Shown one piece after another: positions 32,569 to 40,902 of a stretch of DNA of 64,000 nt. The notes beneath the pieces were generated by a model. It was not told the DNA's origin. It searched no databases and saw only the letters and a list, made by a program, of their open reading frames with translations. Location of the stretch: assembly GCA_006386115.1 (NCBI GenBank), contig VFIW01000027.1, positions 406,272 through 470,271 on the forward strand, in the 5' to 3' direction. Made by a program: the position numbers and the translations under genes. The DNA is from Globisporangium splendens. Lineage: Eukaryota; Oomycota; Peronosporomycetes; Pythiales; Pythiaceae. The stretch's first letter is position 1. Each line of letters opens with the position of its first letter.

Positions 32569-35500
32569 GGTTCGCTGACCCACTTGGAAGGTAAGGCTTT
32601 AGTCGACCTACGTAGAACGTAGGGTGTAGTCGCATGCGTGTAGGTATGTCTAGCGTGTATGCATCCCCATTGCATTTAACTACCCTGAACGGCCCAATAT
32701 ATCTTGGCAGAAGTTTCGAACTCCCCAAGTTAGACACTACATGTTCAGGTAAGTTAGCCGTACTAAGCAATACATGATCATTGATCTTATATACTTGCTT
32801 GCTCTTCCTTCCGCTCTTGTCTGCTTGTTCCTTTTGCAGATCCTGAGCCTTCGCGATTGCGTCTCGAACAAACCTCACAACGGCTTGTCTCCTCACAGCA
32901 AAGTCATCGACTTGCTGCCCTTCACGACTTGTTAGGTCGTCGAGGGGTTTCATCGAGTCAAAATTCGCTTTCAACTCGGAAGCAGCATTCAGGTCGTAAG
33001 ACGACTTCGGCTTGTTACCATGAGCCGGAGTCCCTCCCCCACTTAAGGTAGAGACCTCACCCATTATGGAAGCAGGCACTCGGGGATGAATGCCATAGTT
33101 CACATAAAATGGAGAGTGACCTGTCGAGACATGCGTGGAGTTGTTCAACGCAAACTCGGCAAGAGGGAGAAACTCACTCCACTCTTTGAAAGACGTTGCG
33201 TAGCTGCGCAACACGTCTTCCAGGACGCGATTCACTCGCTCTGTTTGACCGTCCGTTTCAGGGTGTGCCGCTGTTGACATGGACAACTTGGTGTCCAGAA
33301 GTCCGAACAGTGCACGCCAGAACTTGGACGTGAAACAGGTGTCACGGTCAGAAACGATCTCGACTGGTAGTCCGTGTAGACGGAATACGACGTCTACAAA
33401 GACCTTGGCAGTCTTCTCAGCAGAGATCTTGTCCGAAACAGGCGCAAGATGAACCATCTTGTTGAATCGGTCCACAAACACAAGGATGCCATTGCGTCCG
33501 TGTGTGTCTCTTGGAAGTTCGAATATGAAATCCATACACACAGACATCCAACTGTCCGATGGGACAGCCAATGAACGAAGTGGTGCCTGCGTGGAACCAG
33601 AGGGTTTCACTCGTTGGCAGACCTCGCAAGTCCTCACATACTTGCGCACCCACTTGTACATGTGTGGCCAGTAGTAATCCCGGGAAAGACTGAGAAACGT
33701 TTTCTCACGTCCGAGGTGGCCACCCGAAGGACTGTCATGGTACTCATACAAGAGTCGATGGCGCAGACCTTCGTCGTTGGGAACAACAACCCTTGCTGTA
33801 TCCCCTTGTTCGACCGCATAGTACAACAGCCCGTTGAGTACTCGGAAGCGGTGAACTCGCGATCTTGTGCGCGACGGAAGACCTTGCAGTGCTTTGTCCG
33901 AAGGGTCTTTGAAGTACTTCAACAAGTCCTGACATGTTTCGTCAGACTTGTACCCTTCGACGATCTCTTCTCGCACTGCAGTCGCAGCTCGCACCGCGAT
34001 CGCTTGAACATCTTCACAGAGTCGACACGCTCCGTCCGTGTCTTCACTCTTGGTCTTCGGATCGCAATCCGGACGTCTTGACAGCGCATCGGCTAAGATG
34101 TTCGTCTTGCCTGGCTTGTAGTGTACAACGAAGTTGTACTCTGCAAAGAAGGAGAACCACCTCGCCATTCTTTGCGACAAATGAGGAGTCTTCACTGCCG
34201 TACGCAGGGATGCGTGGTCAGTGCAGACAGCAAAGCGCTCCTCGCCAAGCAGATACACACGGAACTTGACCAAAGAATACTTCATCGCCAGAAGTTCCTT
34301 GTCATGAACTGGGTAGTTCCGTTCTGCGGGTCGGAGTTGCCGTGACTGATACGACACAACTCGCTCGTGACCCTCATCGTCGTGTTGCATCAATGCGCAA
34401 CCGATGGCATAGTCGCTCGCATCGCAGACGACGTGGAACGGCTTGTCGTGGTTTGGCAGAGCCAACACAGGAGCTTCTCGAAGACTCCTTTTGACTTCGG
34501 CAAATGCCGTCTCATGGTCTTTCGACCACTTCCACTCAACGTCTTTCTTCAAGAGCTGTGTGAGGGGTTGCATCAACGCTGCATAATTGCGCGTGTACTT
34601 GTGCAAGTAGTTGGCTAGACCCAACCATTGTCGCAGCTGTTTGACGTCCTGAGGCACAGGCCAATCGTCAATAGCTTTGACCTTCTCCGGATCGACTCGA
34701 ACACCGCTCTTGCCCACAAAACAACCGAGAACAGGGATCTTGGGGGCGAACAACATGCACTTCTTCAAGTTTGCGTAGAGTTTATTCTCACGCATGACCT
34801 GGAAAACTTGACGAAGATGATCGAGATGAACATCGACATCAGACTTCCCATTCGTGGCCTTACTATGAACGAAGATATCGTCAAAGTAACTTGGTGCAAA
34901 TGTTCGCAGAGGACGAAGAACATTCGTGACCATTCGATTGAAGGTCGCAGGAGCATTCTTCAGTCCCTGTGGCATCACTAACCATTCCCACAGCATACCA
35001 CTCGGGGCACTCACTGCGGTTAGTGGGACATCGTCTTCGCGCATTCGAATCTGATAGAACCCATCTTTCAGATCGATGGCACTAAAGACGGTGCTGCCAA
35101 CCATTCCATCAAGGATCATGTCCTTGCGTGGAACCGGAGTCTGGGCTGGAATTGTCGCGTCGTTCAGCTTGTTGAAAGCGTGAACAATGCGCCAACCTTC
35201 AGTTGCTTTCTTCACACAGAAAGTGGGGCTGCAATGCGGAGACTTGCTCTCCCGCACATGACCAGCCTTAGCACGTTGTCCAAAGAACTCGTCGATTGCC
35301 TCGACTTGTTCCATTGGCAACGGCCACTGTCTTGTGATGCAGTACTTCGTGCCAGGAAGTACATCAATCTCATGACGAATGCCTCTATCGAATGGCAATT
35401 CGTCCGGTACCTTGTCAGGGAAAATGTCTTCAAATTCCCTGGCAAGCGCATACACGGGGTTCTTCTTGAGGGCGTCCCACGACTGCTCCTCGAACCTTTC

Positions 35501-36772
35501 CTTCCGTGTCTTTTCGTCCAACACATCTGCATCCGCACTCGATGCTGTGTTGACGAAGCCTTCGTCGACCATTTCGACGATCACACACACCTGCGCAATA
35601 TCGCCTCTCGATAGGCTGCGCTCCAGTGTCTTCTTGCTTATCGACAGCAAGGAAATCAACTCTTGGACTGAACTTGGAGGATTTTCAACCTTCACGTGAC
35701 GGATTACATCCATGTCACCTTCTTCATTGTAGACCGCGATATTCACAAACTCGCTTGGAATGTCTTGTGCTTGGACACTCCCTTCCTCATCGCCACTTGT
35801 ACCTTGATCGGGGGAACTCAAAACTCTTGACGAAACACTTCTCTTGCTGGTCTTCTTCTTGTCTTGTTGGGAAGGGTGTTTGTTCCTCTTCCATTCACTC
35901 TTGTCAACGCCATCGCGAACCTTCTCGTCGTCGATGGCAAAGGAGACAGTCTTTTTCTGGCGCCTGACTGCTCCACCTCCGTTTGTCGTCTTCAAAATGG
36001 GTACCGCTTGTGAACATGGGGGGCCATCGCACACCGCAATATCACAAGGGCCATCTGGGATCTCTTCCACAGATGTGTACACCCATACTACTTCATCCGT
36101 TGTTGTGCAGCACAAGTCAACATCGCGTGACTTGTCAACGGAGATCTTCATATTCATCCAGTCAATGCTAGGTTGGTAACGCTTCAACCACGGCATGCCC
36201 AGGATGATGCCAAACTTGTCATCGAGGTCGAGTAAAATGAACTCGTCTTCACCTCGGAAATCTTCACACTTGATTGCCAAGCGCACCACGCGCTTCGGCA
36301 TCTTCACAGTTGACCCATTTGCCAACCGGACGATCATTGTCTTCTCTTCATTCGCATCAGGCACGAAGACACCATGCCTGACGATCACTTCATTTCGAAC
36401 AAAGTTGTTCGACGCACCAGTGTCAACCAAAGCTCGTAGAGGCGTTGCAATACCGTCTACATGAACTTTGTGAACGATCAAACTTGACGTTTGACTGACA
36501 CTCTTCTCACTCATAGTGGAAACTGCATGTGCTTGATGCACATAGGGGCCAGAGTCCTGTGTCTCCACAACGTCCACAGTCCTCTTTTCCGGGCCAGTAG
36601 GAGGCCCCGCCCCTACTGTCCATTCCCGTTTTTTGGCCCAGATGACCGCTCGAACCGACGACCGTAAGAACGATCGTGGTTGTTCGAACGAGCACCCTGT
36701 GTCGTTTGCCGACCCGGCAAAGACACCTTGCAGTTCCGAGCAATATGACCCGGCTTCCCGCAACGGAAACAC
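31844..36772 (-). CDS. G3 copy ii Pol polyprotein (PR-RT-RH-IN-chromodomain), intact
   Basis: 1642 codons without interruption. Aspartic protease near residues 100-200 (ALVDTGASNNF, LGMPWLKRYQPSIDW), RT (QWPLPMEQV..., SYFDDIFVHSK), RNase H (VVCDASDYAIGCAL, YTDHASLRTA), integrase zinc finger (GHLGREKTF...CEVCQRVK) and DDE core (MDFIFELP, VSDRDTCF, HPETDGQTERVN), a low-complexity linker, and a C-terminal chromodomain (ERRWIVESIV...WLGYPPDSDTWEP). The first ATG is inside the gag overlap, so expression should need -1 frameshifting from gag at the AAAAAAC run (36634-36628). Not a host gene. Confidence 0.9.
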   Translation of the reverse strand: MFPLREAGSYCSELQGVFAGSANDTGCSFEQPRSFLRSSVRAVIWAKKREWTVGAGPPTGPEKRTVDVVETQDSGPYVHQAHAVSTMSEKSVSQTSSLIVHKVHVDGIATPLRALVDTGASNNFVRNEVIVRHGVFVPDANEEKTMIVRLANGSTVKMPKRVVRLAIKCEDFRGEDEFILLDLDDKFGIILGMPWLKRYQPSIDWMNMKISVDKSRDVDLCCTTTDEVVWVYTSVEEIPDGPCDIAVCDGPPCSQAVPILKTTNGGGAVRRQKKTVSFAIDDEKVRDGVDKSEWKRNKHPSQQDKKKTSKRSVSSRVLSSPDQGTSGDEEGSVQAQDIPSEFVNIAVYNEEGDMDVIRHVKVENPPSSVQELISLLSISKKTLERSLSRGDIAQVCVIVEMVDEGFVNTASSADADVLDEKTRKERFEEQSWDALKKNPVYALAREFEDIFPDKVPDELPFDRGIRHEIDVLPGTKYCITRQWPLPMEQVEAIDEFFGQRAKAGHVRESKSPHCSPTFCVKKATEGWRIVHAFNKLNDATIPAQTPVPRKDMILDGMVGSTVFSAIDLKDGFYQIRMREDDVPLTAVSAPSGMLWEWLVMPQGLKNAPATFNRMVTNVLRPLRTFAPSYFDDIFVHSKATNGKSDVDVHLDHLRQVFQVMRENKLYANLKKCMLFAPKIPVLGCFVGKSGVRVDPEKVKAIDDWPVPQDVKQLRQWLGLANYLHKYTRNYAALMQPLTQLLKKDVEWKWSKDHETAFAEVKRSLREAPVLALPNHDKPFHVVCDASDYAIGCALMQHDDEGHERVVSYQSRQLRPAERNYPVHDKELLAMKYSLVKFRVYLLGEERFAVCTDHASLRTAVKTPHLSQRMARWFSFFAEYNFVVHYKPGKTNILADALSRRPDCDPKTKSEDTDGACRLCEDVQAIAVRAATAVREEIVEGYKSDETCQDLLKYFKDPSDKALQGLPSRTRSRVHRFRVLNGLLYYAVEQGDTARVVVPNDEGLRHRLLYEYHDSPSGGHLGREKTFLSLSRDYYWPHMYKWVRKYVRTCEVCQRVKPSGSTQAPLRSLAVPSDSWMSVCMDFIFELPRDTHGRNGILVFVDRFNKMVHLAPVSDKISAEKTAKVFVDVVFRLHGLPVEIVSDRDTCFTSKFWRALFGLLDTKLSMSTAAHPETDGQTERVNRVLEDVLRSYATSFKEWSEFLPLAEFALNNSTHVSTGHSPFYVNYGIHPRVPASIMGEVSTLSGGGTPAHGNKPKSSYDLNAASELKANFDSMKPLDDLTSREGQQVDDFAVRRQAVVRFVRDAIAKAQDLQKEQADKSGRKSKQVYKINDHVLLSTANLPEHVVSNLGSSKLLPRYIGPFRVVKCNGDAYTLDIPTRMRLHPTFYVGRLKPYLPSGSANPIEPLTDDQVDPEVAPPAREESVTHRHGASSRHKGAEAHQRTRPLLPPTREGDHDTPSEVSQEKPLPLPQSAVDVRDTHHELSQPSGVVQARLESSRTSVRNVTPLPNAGQDHRTASRSSTPAPSTGLRGFRTGLRVPRCELQEPRSERGEHSSTSRVAQSFSCSTPPPLIDHQGERRWIVESIVDHEDRSTRRRGEKSLNRQRFYRVRWLGYPPDSDTWEPRETLQSDVPDVVHSYEQSL

Positions 36773-37662
36773 TTCCCATCGTTGCGAGGACGCTCATTTC
36801 CAGGCGTGGAAATGTACGAGATGTCCATGGGCTCGGGACCGTCATGCACGACATTTGATTGCCGCATTGGTCTCGACGCGAACCCATGGAACTTCGCTTG
36901 CTTGATGCTGAACTCTTCTTGCATCGCACGTTCGATAGCTTCGTCCAGCGTCTTGGGGTACTCGCGGAACAGTTGGTTCCGAATCGGACCATCGTTCAGA
37001 CCCGTCATGAACGTCACGACTTGCGTCGGAACGTCAATCGGCTCGTCAACGATGCTCGATACCAAGTAGCGAGCACGTTGTGCATACGAGTGAAGGTCGA
37101 AACGGCCTTGACGAAGCTTGAGGAACTCGGCACGTGCACGGAACTCACTCTGTGGAGGTTCAAACGCCTTCTTGAGTTCGGTCTTGAAGTGGTCGTAGCT
37201 GGGGAAGCAATTTAGATCGGCTAAACGCTTGCCATACGCCCAGCTCTTCGCACGACCCGCAAGGTTGGACATCGCGAACAACACTTGCTGCGAAGGGTCT
37301 CGCAGTTGTCTTGCAGCGATGGCTGCATCCAACTCGACGAACTATTGTGAGAGAGGCTCGTTCTCTCCGCCGCGATACGGAGAGACGTCAAGCTTCAGTG
37401 GCACCGTCCTGAGTGAGGAAATAGGGGTTGCGACCTGCTTCCGGGAGGACATGATCTCGTGGTGCATGAAGATGACCACCGCGCTCTTCTGGTCCTCCGG
37501 AGACGCCGACCGAAGAAGACTGACCACAGCAGCCTCTCCGATGACATCTCGCATGCGCTCAAGCGCCATCCACTCATGAGAAGATAAATGAGGGAAACCC
37601 TCAATAGTCAACTCGACAGTTTCCGGTACTGCTGGACCGAGTGGGGTTCCTGTAGCGTCCAT
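36613..37662 (-). pseudogene. G3 copy ii gag, one nonsense codon
   Basis: Preferred ATG at 37662. SHEWMALERMRDVIGEA, PYRGGENEPLSQ, then TAG at 37344-37342 where copies i and iv have TGG (Trp). Open again to the zinc knuckle CFRCGKPGHIARNC and the frameshift run. A single base change disables it. Confidence 0.9.
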
Positions 37663-37770
37663 GTTCCGAACAAGGATGCTCGCAGGATCTTGGACAGGAA
37701 TGCTCGACGTGCTTAAAGCCGCGTCGTCAAACCTCTTCACTTCACTGGGTCGTTGGAAGGACTGCTCGAA

Positions 37771-37779
37771 GTGCTACCA
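37771..37779 (-). other. G3 copy ii primer binding site
   Basis: TGGTAGCAC on the minus strand, 2 nt from the subtype b LTR. Confidence 0.6.
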
Positions 37780-37781
37780 GG

Positions 37782-38431
37782 TGTAAGAGGGCGCTGTTAA
37801 CAACAGTCCCTCAAACACGGCACACACGCTTGTGCCAGAGGAAGCGATCTCCCGACTTGGAGGGAGGAACGAAGACTTGAGTACTTGGAGGAAAATTTGC
37901 AACTGAATTGAAAAGGTTATGATTCCTGTCGCTACTTACAAATGAACCCCAAGGGCTCATACAGGTTGTATAACTAAAACCTAAACATACACAATAAAAC
38001 CTATGAATATGATATATAAAACCTTGGGTACACTGAGGTTGAACCTACGGGATCTTCTAGAAGCTTGAACTTCAAGTCTTATTTAAAATCCATGCAAAGT
38101 GATTGGCTCGCGCCATTCACTCCAGGTGGCAGAGACACGTCGGTCTCGTCGCCAGTCCAGTTTCCCAAGCAGGAACCATCACTCAGTACTTGATTAGTAC
38201 ATGGATGTCATTACTCTGTACTGATTAGTACATGAGAACAACATTCTGCACTGATCAGCACAGAGAACACTCGTGACGTCATCGAATGACGTCACACGTG
38301 CATGTGGGGACTGTCTTACTGTAATCCCTTTGTTATTTGTGTCTCCACAATGCACGCTGAAGGTGGTGTGTGGTACACTAGATCTTGGGACAGATCCACC
38401 TTCATGTAATGGCTGGTTATGGCCAATTACA
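37782..38431 (-). repeat. G3 LTR, subtype b, 5' LTR of copy ii
   Basis: 650 bp. Its right end abuts, without a recognisable TSD, the interior of another G3 copy (38432). The mirror-image partner of this junction is not in the window. Confidence 0.85.
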
Positions 38432-38690
38432 CAGAGTCGCTCAATCGTTTTCGTGTTCAACCCCACCTCCTCTGATCGATCACCAGGGAGAGCGCCGTTG
38501 GATCGTTGAGTCGATAGTCGATCATGAGGACCGATCGACTCGTCGTCGAGGAGAGAAGTCGTTGAACCGTCAGCGCTTCTACAAAGTACGGTGGCTTGGC
38601 TATCCACCGGACTCAGACACGTGGGAACCTCGAGAGACTCTTCAGTCTGATGTTCCCGACGTGGTTCACAGCTACGAGCAGAGCTTGTAG
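38432..38690 (+). pseudogene. G3 copy iii pol, chromodomain end only
   Basis: VAQSFSCSTPPPLIDHQG followed by the chromodomain (GERRWIVESIV...TWEPRETL) and the C-terminal SYEQSL. Everything upstream is replaced by the LTR at 37782-38431. Confidence 0.8.
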
Positions 38691-39015
38691 TGCTCTTGCG
38701 AGCACTAGAACGACGAGAGCCAAGCTCTTTATGGTCGTTCTCGAGCGTGCCTCCTAGGTTCCCTAGCAAACGCTCGACAAGATGCTCGTTCTCGAGTCGG
38801 ACAAACGTCTTCCACGACTCGAGCTTCGCTGTGCTGGACTGGCCTGGATCGTCGCTGCCGGACATCTTGCGCCAGAGGAAGAACAACTCCTTGTAGAACC
38901 GACGTCCTCCACGCTTCTTGCGAATAGCGGAGATGTCGTACAAGCCGGGAGTCGTCCGCTGCCGCTTCGGCTCGGGCTGTTCTTCGCGCTTCACTTGGTC
39001 GCTTGATCGCTTCAT
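38432..39015 (-). pseudogene. G3 antisense accessory ORF (copy iii), truncated
   Basis: The best-preserved N-terminus of this family: MKRSSDQVKREEQPEPKRQR, with a PKRQR basic NLS-like motif, then GLYDISAIRKKRGGRRFYKELFFLWRKM and the linker. It is cut at 38432 at the beginning of the coiled coil, and the frame then runs into the LTR. Confidence 0.65.
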
Positions 39016-39091
39016 GGTCAATTGGAAAGTGAGAGCGGGTACCTCTTCCGAAAGAAGTAAAGTCCGTGATGGAACTTTAAGGGAGGGATGA

Positions 39092-39702
39092 TGTAATGGG
39101 CTAAGGCTGCCATTACATGCAAGGTGGCTCTTTGTGTGTGTGTCACACACCACCTTGTGGAAGTGCATTGTGGGTGCGAAGATATTGGGTGAAACACATA
39201 AAAGTGATCCCCACATGCACAGGTGACGTCATCGTCTGACGTCAGAGCAATCTGTGTCTGAGTTGAGTGTTGGTCGCTCGCAATCATTGAGATTCGGCGT
39301 GATTACGCACAACAGTACTCGAGACATGTGAATGATGGTTCCTACTTGGGGAAACAACACTGGTGATGAGACGGACGTGTCTCTACCACCTGAAGTGAGT
39401 GGCGTGAGCCAATCACTTCGCAGGGAATCTTCGCGGTACTTCAAGTTCAAGTTTCTCGAAGATCCCGTAGGTTCAACCTCAGTGTACCCAAGGTTTTATA
39501 TATCAGATTCATAGGTTTTATTGTGTATATTTAGGTTTTAGTTATAAAACCTGTAGGATCCCTTGGGGTTCATTTGTAAGTAGTGTCAGGAACCATAAGC
39601 TCATTTCAATTCAGTTGCATTTTTGCCAAGTTCCTCTCAAGTCTTCCTCTCAAGCGCGAGCGTGCGTGCTGTGTTTGAGGCTGTCTCGGATAGCCTCTTG
39701 CA
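39092..39702 (+). repeat. G3 LTR, subtype a-like, 5' LTR of copy iv
   Basis: 611 bp ending CTCTTGCA (others CTCTTACA). Outer parts are subtype a, but a central stretch (TTGGGGTTCATTTG area, 39563-39580) matches subtype b, so the LTR itself is mosaic. It also serves as the 3' LTR of fragment iii. Confidence 0.85.
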
Positions 39703-39858
39703 CCTGGTAGCACTTCGTAGTCCTTCCAACGACCAAGTCAAGACTCTGCATAGGCCGCTGAGAGAGCGTACGCAGATCGACCAAGTCAAGAGTCTGCACA
39801 GGCCGCTTGTGTAGCGTGCGCGGACATTCCAAGACCCCCTGTCCGATTGCGAGAAACA

Positions 39859-40902
39859 ATGGAAGGGATGGAGACGCCGATGGGTACGATGCCTGCAGAG
39901 ACCGTGGAGCTGACGAATGAGCATTTCCCTCATTTGTCTAGCCACGAGTGGGCAGCCCTCGAGTGTATGCGAGCAGTCATCGGTGAGGCAGCTGTAATCA
40001 GCTTGCTGAGATCAGCGTCACCGGATGAGCAGAGGAACGCGGCTACGAGCTTCATGCATCACGAGATCATGAACACTCATCGACAGCCTGCAACTCCTGC
40101 CACGGCGATGAGAGTGGCGCCTCTGAAGCTCGATGTATCTCCGTACCGTGGCGGAGAAAACGAACCTCTAGCGAGATGGTTCGTTGAGTTGGATGCAGCT
40201 ATCACTGCAAGACAACTACGGGACCCAATGCAGCAAGTGTTGTTTGCGATGTCAAACCTTGCGGGTCGAGCCAAGAGTTGGGCGTATGGGAAGCGATTGG
40301 CGGAGCCACATTGCTTCTACGACCTGGACGACTTCAAGCGAGAACTGAAGAGAGCTTTTGAGCCTCCGCAGAGCGAATTTCGAGCTCGCGCTGAGTTCTT
40401 AAAGCTTCGTCAGGGTAGATACGACCTACACTCGTACGCTCAACGAGCACGATACCTTGTGTCAAGTATCGTGAATGAGCCGATTGATGTCTCAACGCAA
40501 GTTGTGACATTCATGGCAGGACTCAATGACGGTCCGATTCGGAACCAGCTGTTCCGCGAGTATCCGAAGACGCTGGGTGAAACCATCGAGCGAGCGATGC
40601 AAGAAGAATTCAGCATCAAGCAAGCCAAGTTCAACGGTTTCGGCCCTCGTCCTGTTCGACAACACGCAGTCACATACGACGGTCCAGAGCCGATGGACAT
40701 CTCGTATGCCGATGCGACCGCTAACAGACAGCCACGCAATGACGGGAAGTGTTTCCGTTGCGGCAAGCCCGGTCACATCGCGAGAAATTGCAAGGTGTCC
40801 TTGCCAAGCCAGCAAGCGACACACGGTTCGCGATCGAATCGATCAGGCAGAGGCCGACGATTCGAGCGTTCCCAACAGCCAAAAAACGGGAACGACCAGT
40901 AG
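39859..40902 (+). CDS. G3 copy iv Gag, intact
   Basis: 347 residues from ATG 39859 (the frame is open a little upstream, but the MEGMETPMGTM start is the conserved one). Capsid-like region (SHEWAALECMR, PYRGGENEPLARWFVELDA, RAKSWAYGKRLAEPHCF, FEPPQSEFRARAEFLKLRQ, YPKTLGETIERAMQEEF) and one zinc knuckle (CFRCGKPGHIARNC). Ends at TAG 40900-40902. The AAAAAAC heptamer at 40881-40887 is in the right phase (A AAA AAC) for -1 frameshifting into pol. It is the only intact G3 gag here. Confidence 0.9.
   Translation: MEGMETPMGTMPAETVELTNEHFPHLSSHEWAALECMRAVIGEAAVISLLRSASPDEQRNAATSFMHHEIMNTHRQPATPATAMRVAPLKLDVSPYRGGENEPLARWFVELDAAITARQLRDPMQQVLFAMSNLAGRAKSWAYGKRLAEPHCFYDLDDFKRELKRAFEPPQSEFRARAEFLKLRQGRYDLHSYAQRARYLVSSIVNEPIDVSTQVVTFMAGLNDGPIRNQLFREYPKTLGETIERAMQEEFSIKQAKFNGFGPRPVRQHAVTYDGPEPMDISYADATANRQPRNDGKCFRCGKPGHIARNCKVSLPSQQATHGSRSNRSGRGRRFERSQQPKNGNDQ

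Larger units (their letters stand above)
31469..37781 (-). mobile_element. Ty3/Gypsy G3 copy ii (internal region), chimeric
   Basis: Its 3' LTR is subtype a and its 5' LTR subtype b. From the 3' end up to about 33535 (integrase core) it is almost identical to copy i; beyond that (integrase N-terminus, RNase H, RT, PR, gag) it is clearly diverged. It holds the only uninterrupted pol frame in the window. Confidence 0.85.
38432..39091 (+). mobile_element. G3 copy iii, 3' fragment
   Basis: Plus-strand 3' end of a G3 copy: chromodomain end of pol (to 38690), antisense ORF and polypurine tract (GGGAGGGATGA up to 39091), joined to the LTR at 39092. Mirror image of about 31469-32090. Confidence 0.85.

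Noticed and set aside
36633..36905. Plus-strand frames over G3 copy ii gag
   Set aside because: Shadows of the gag zinc-knuckle region.
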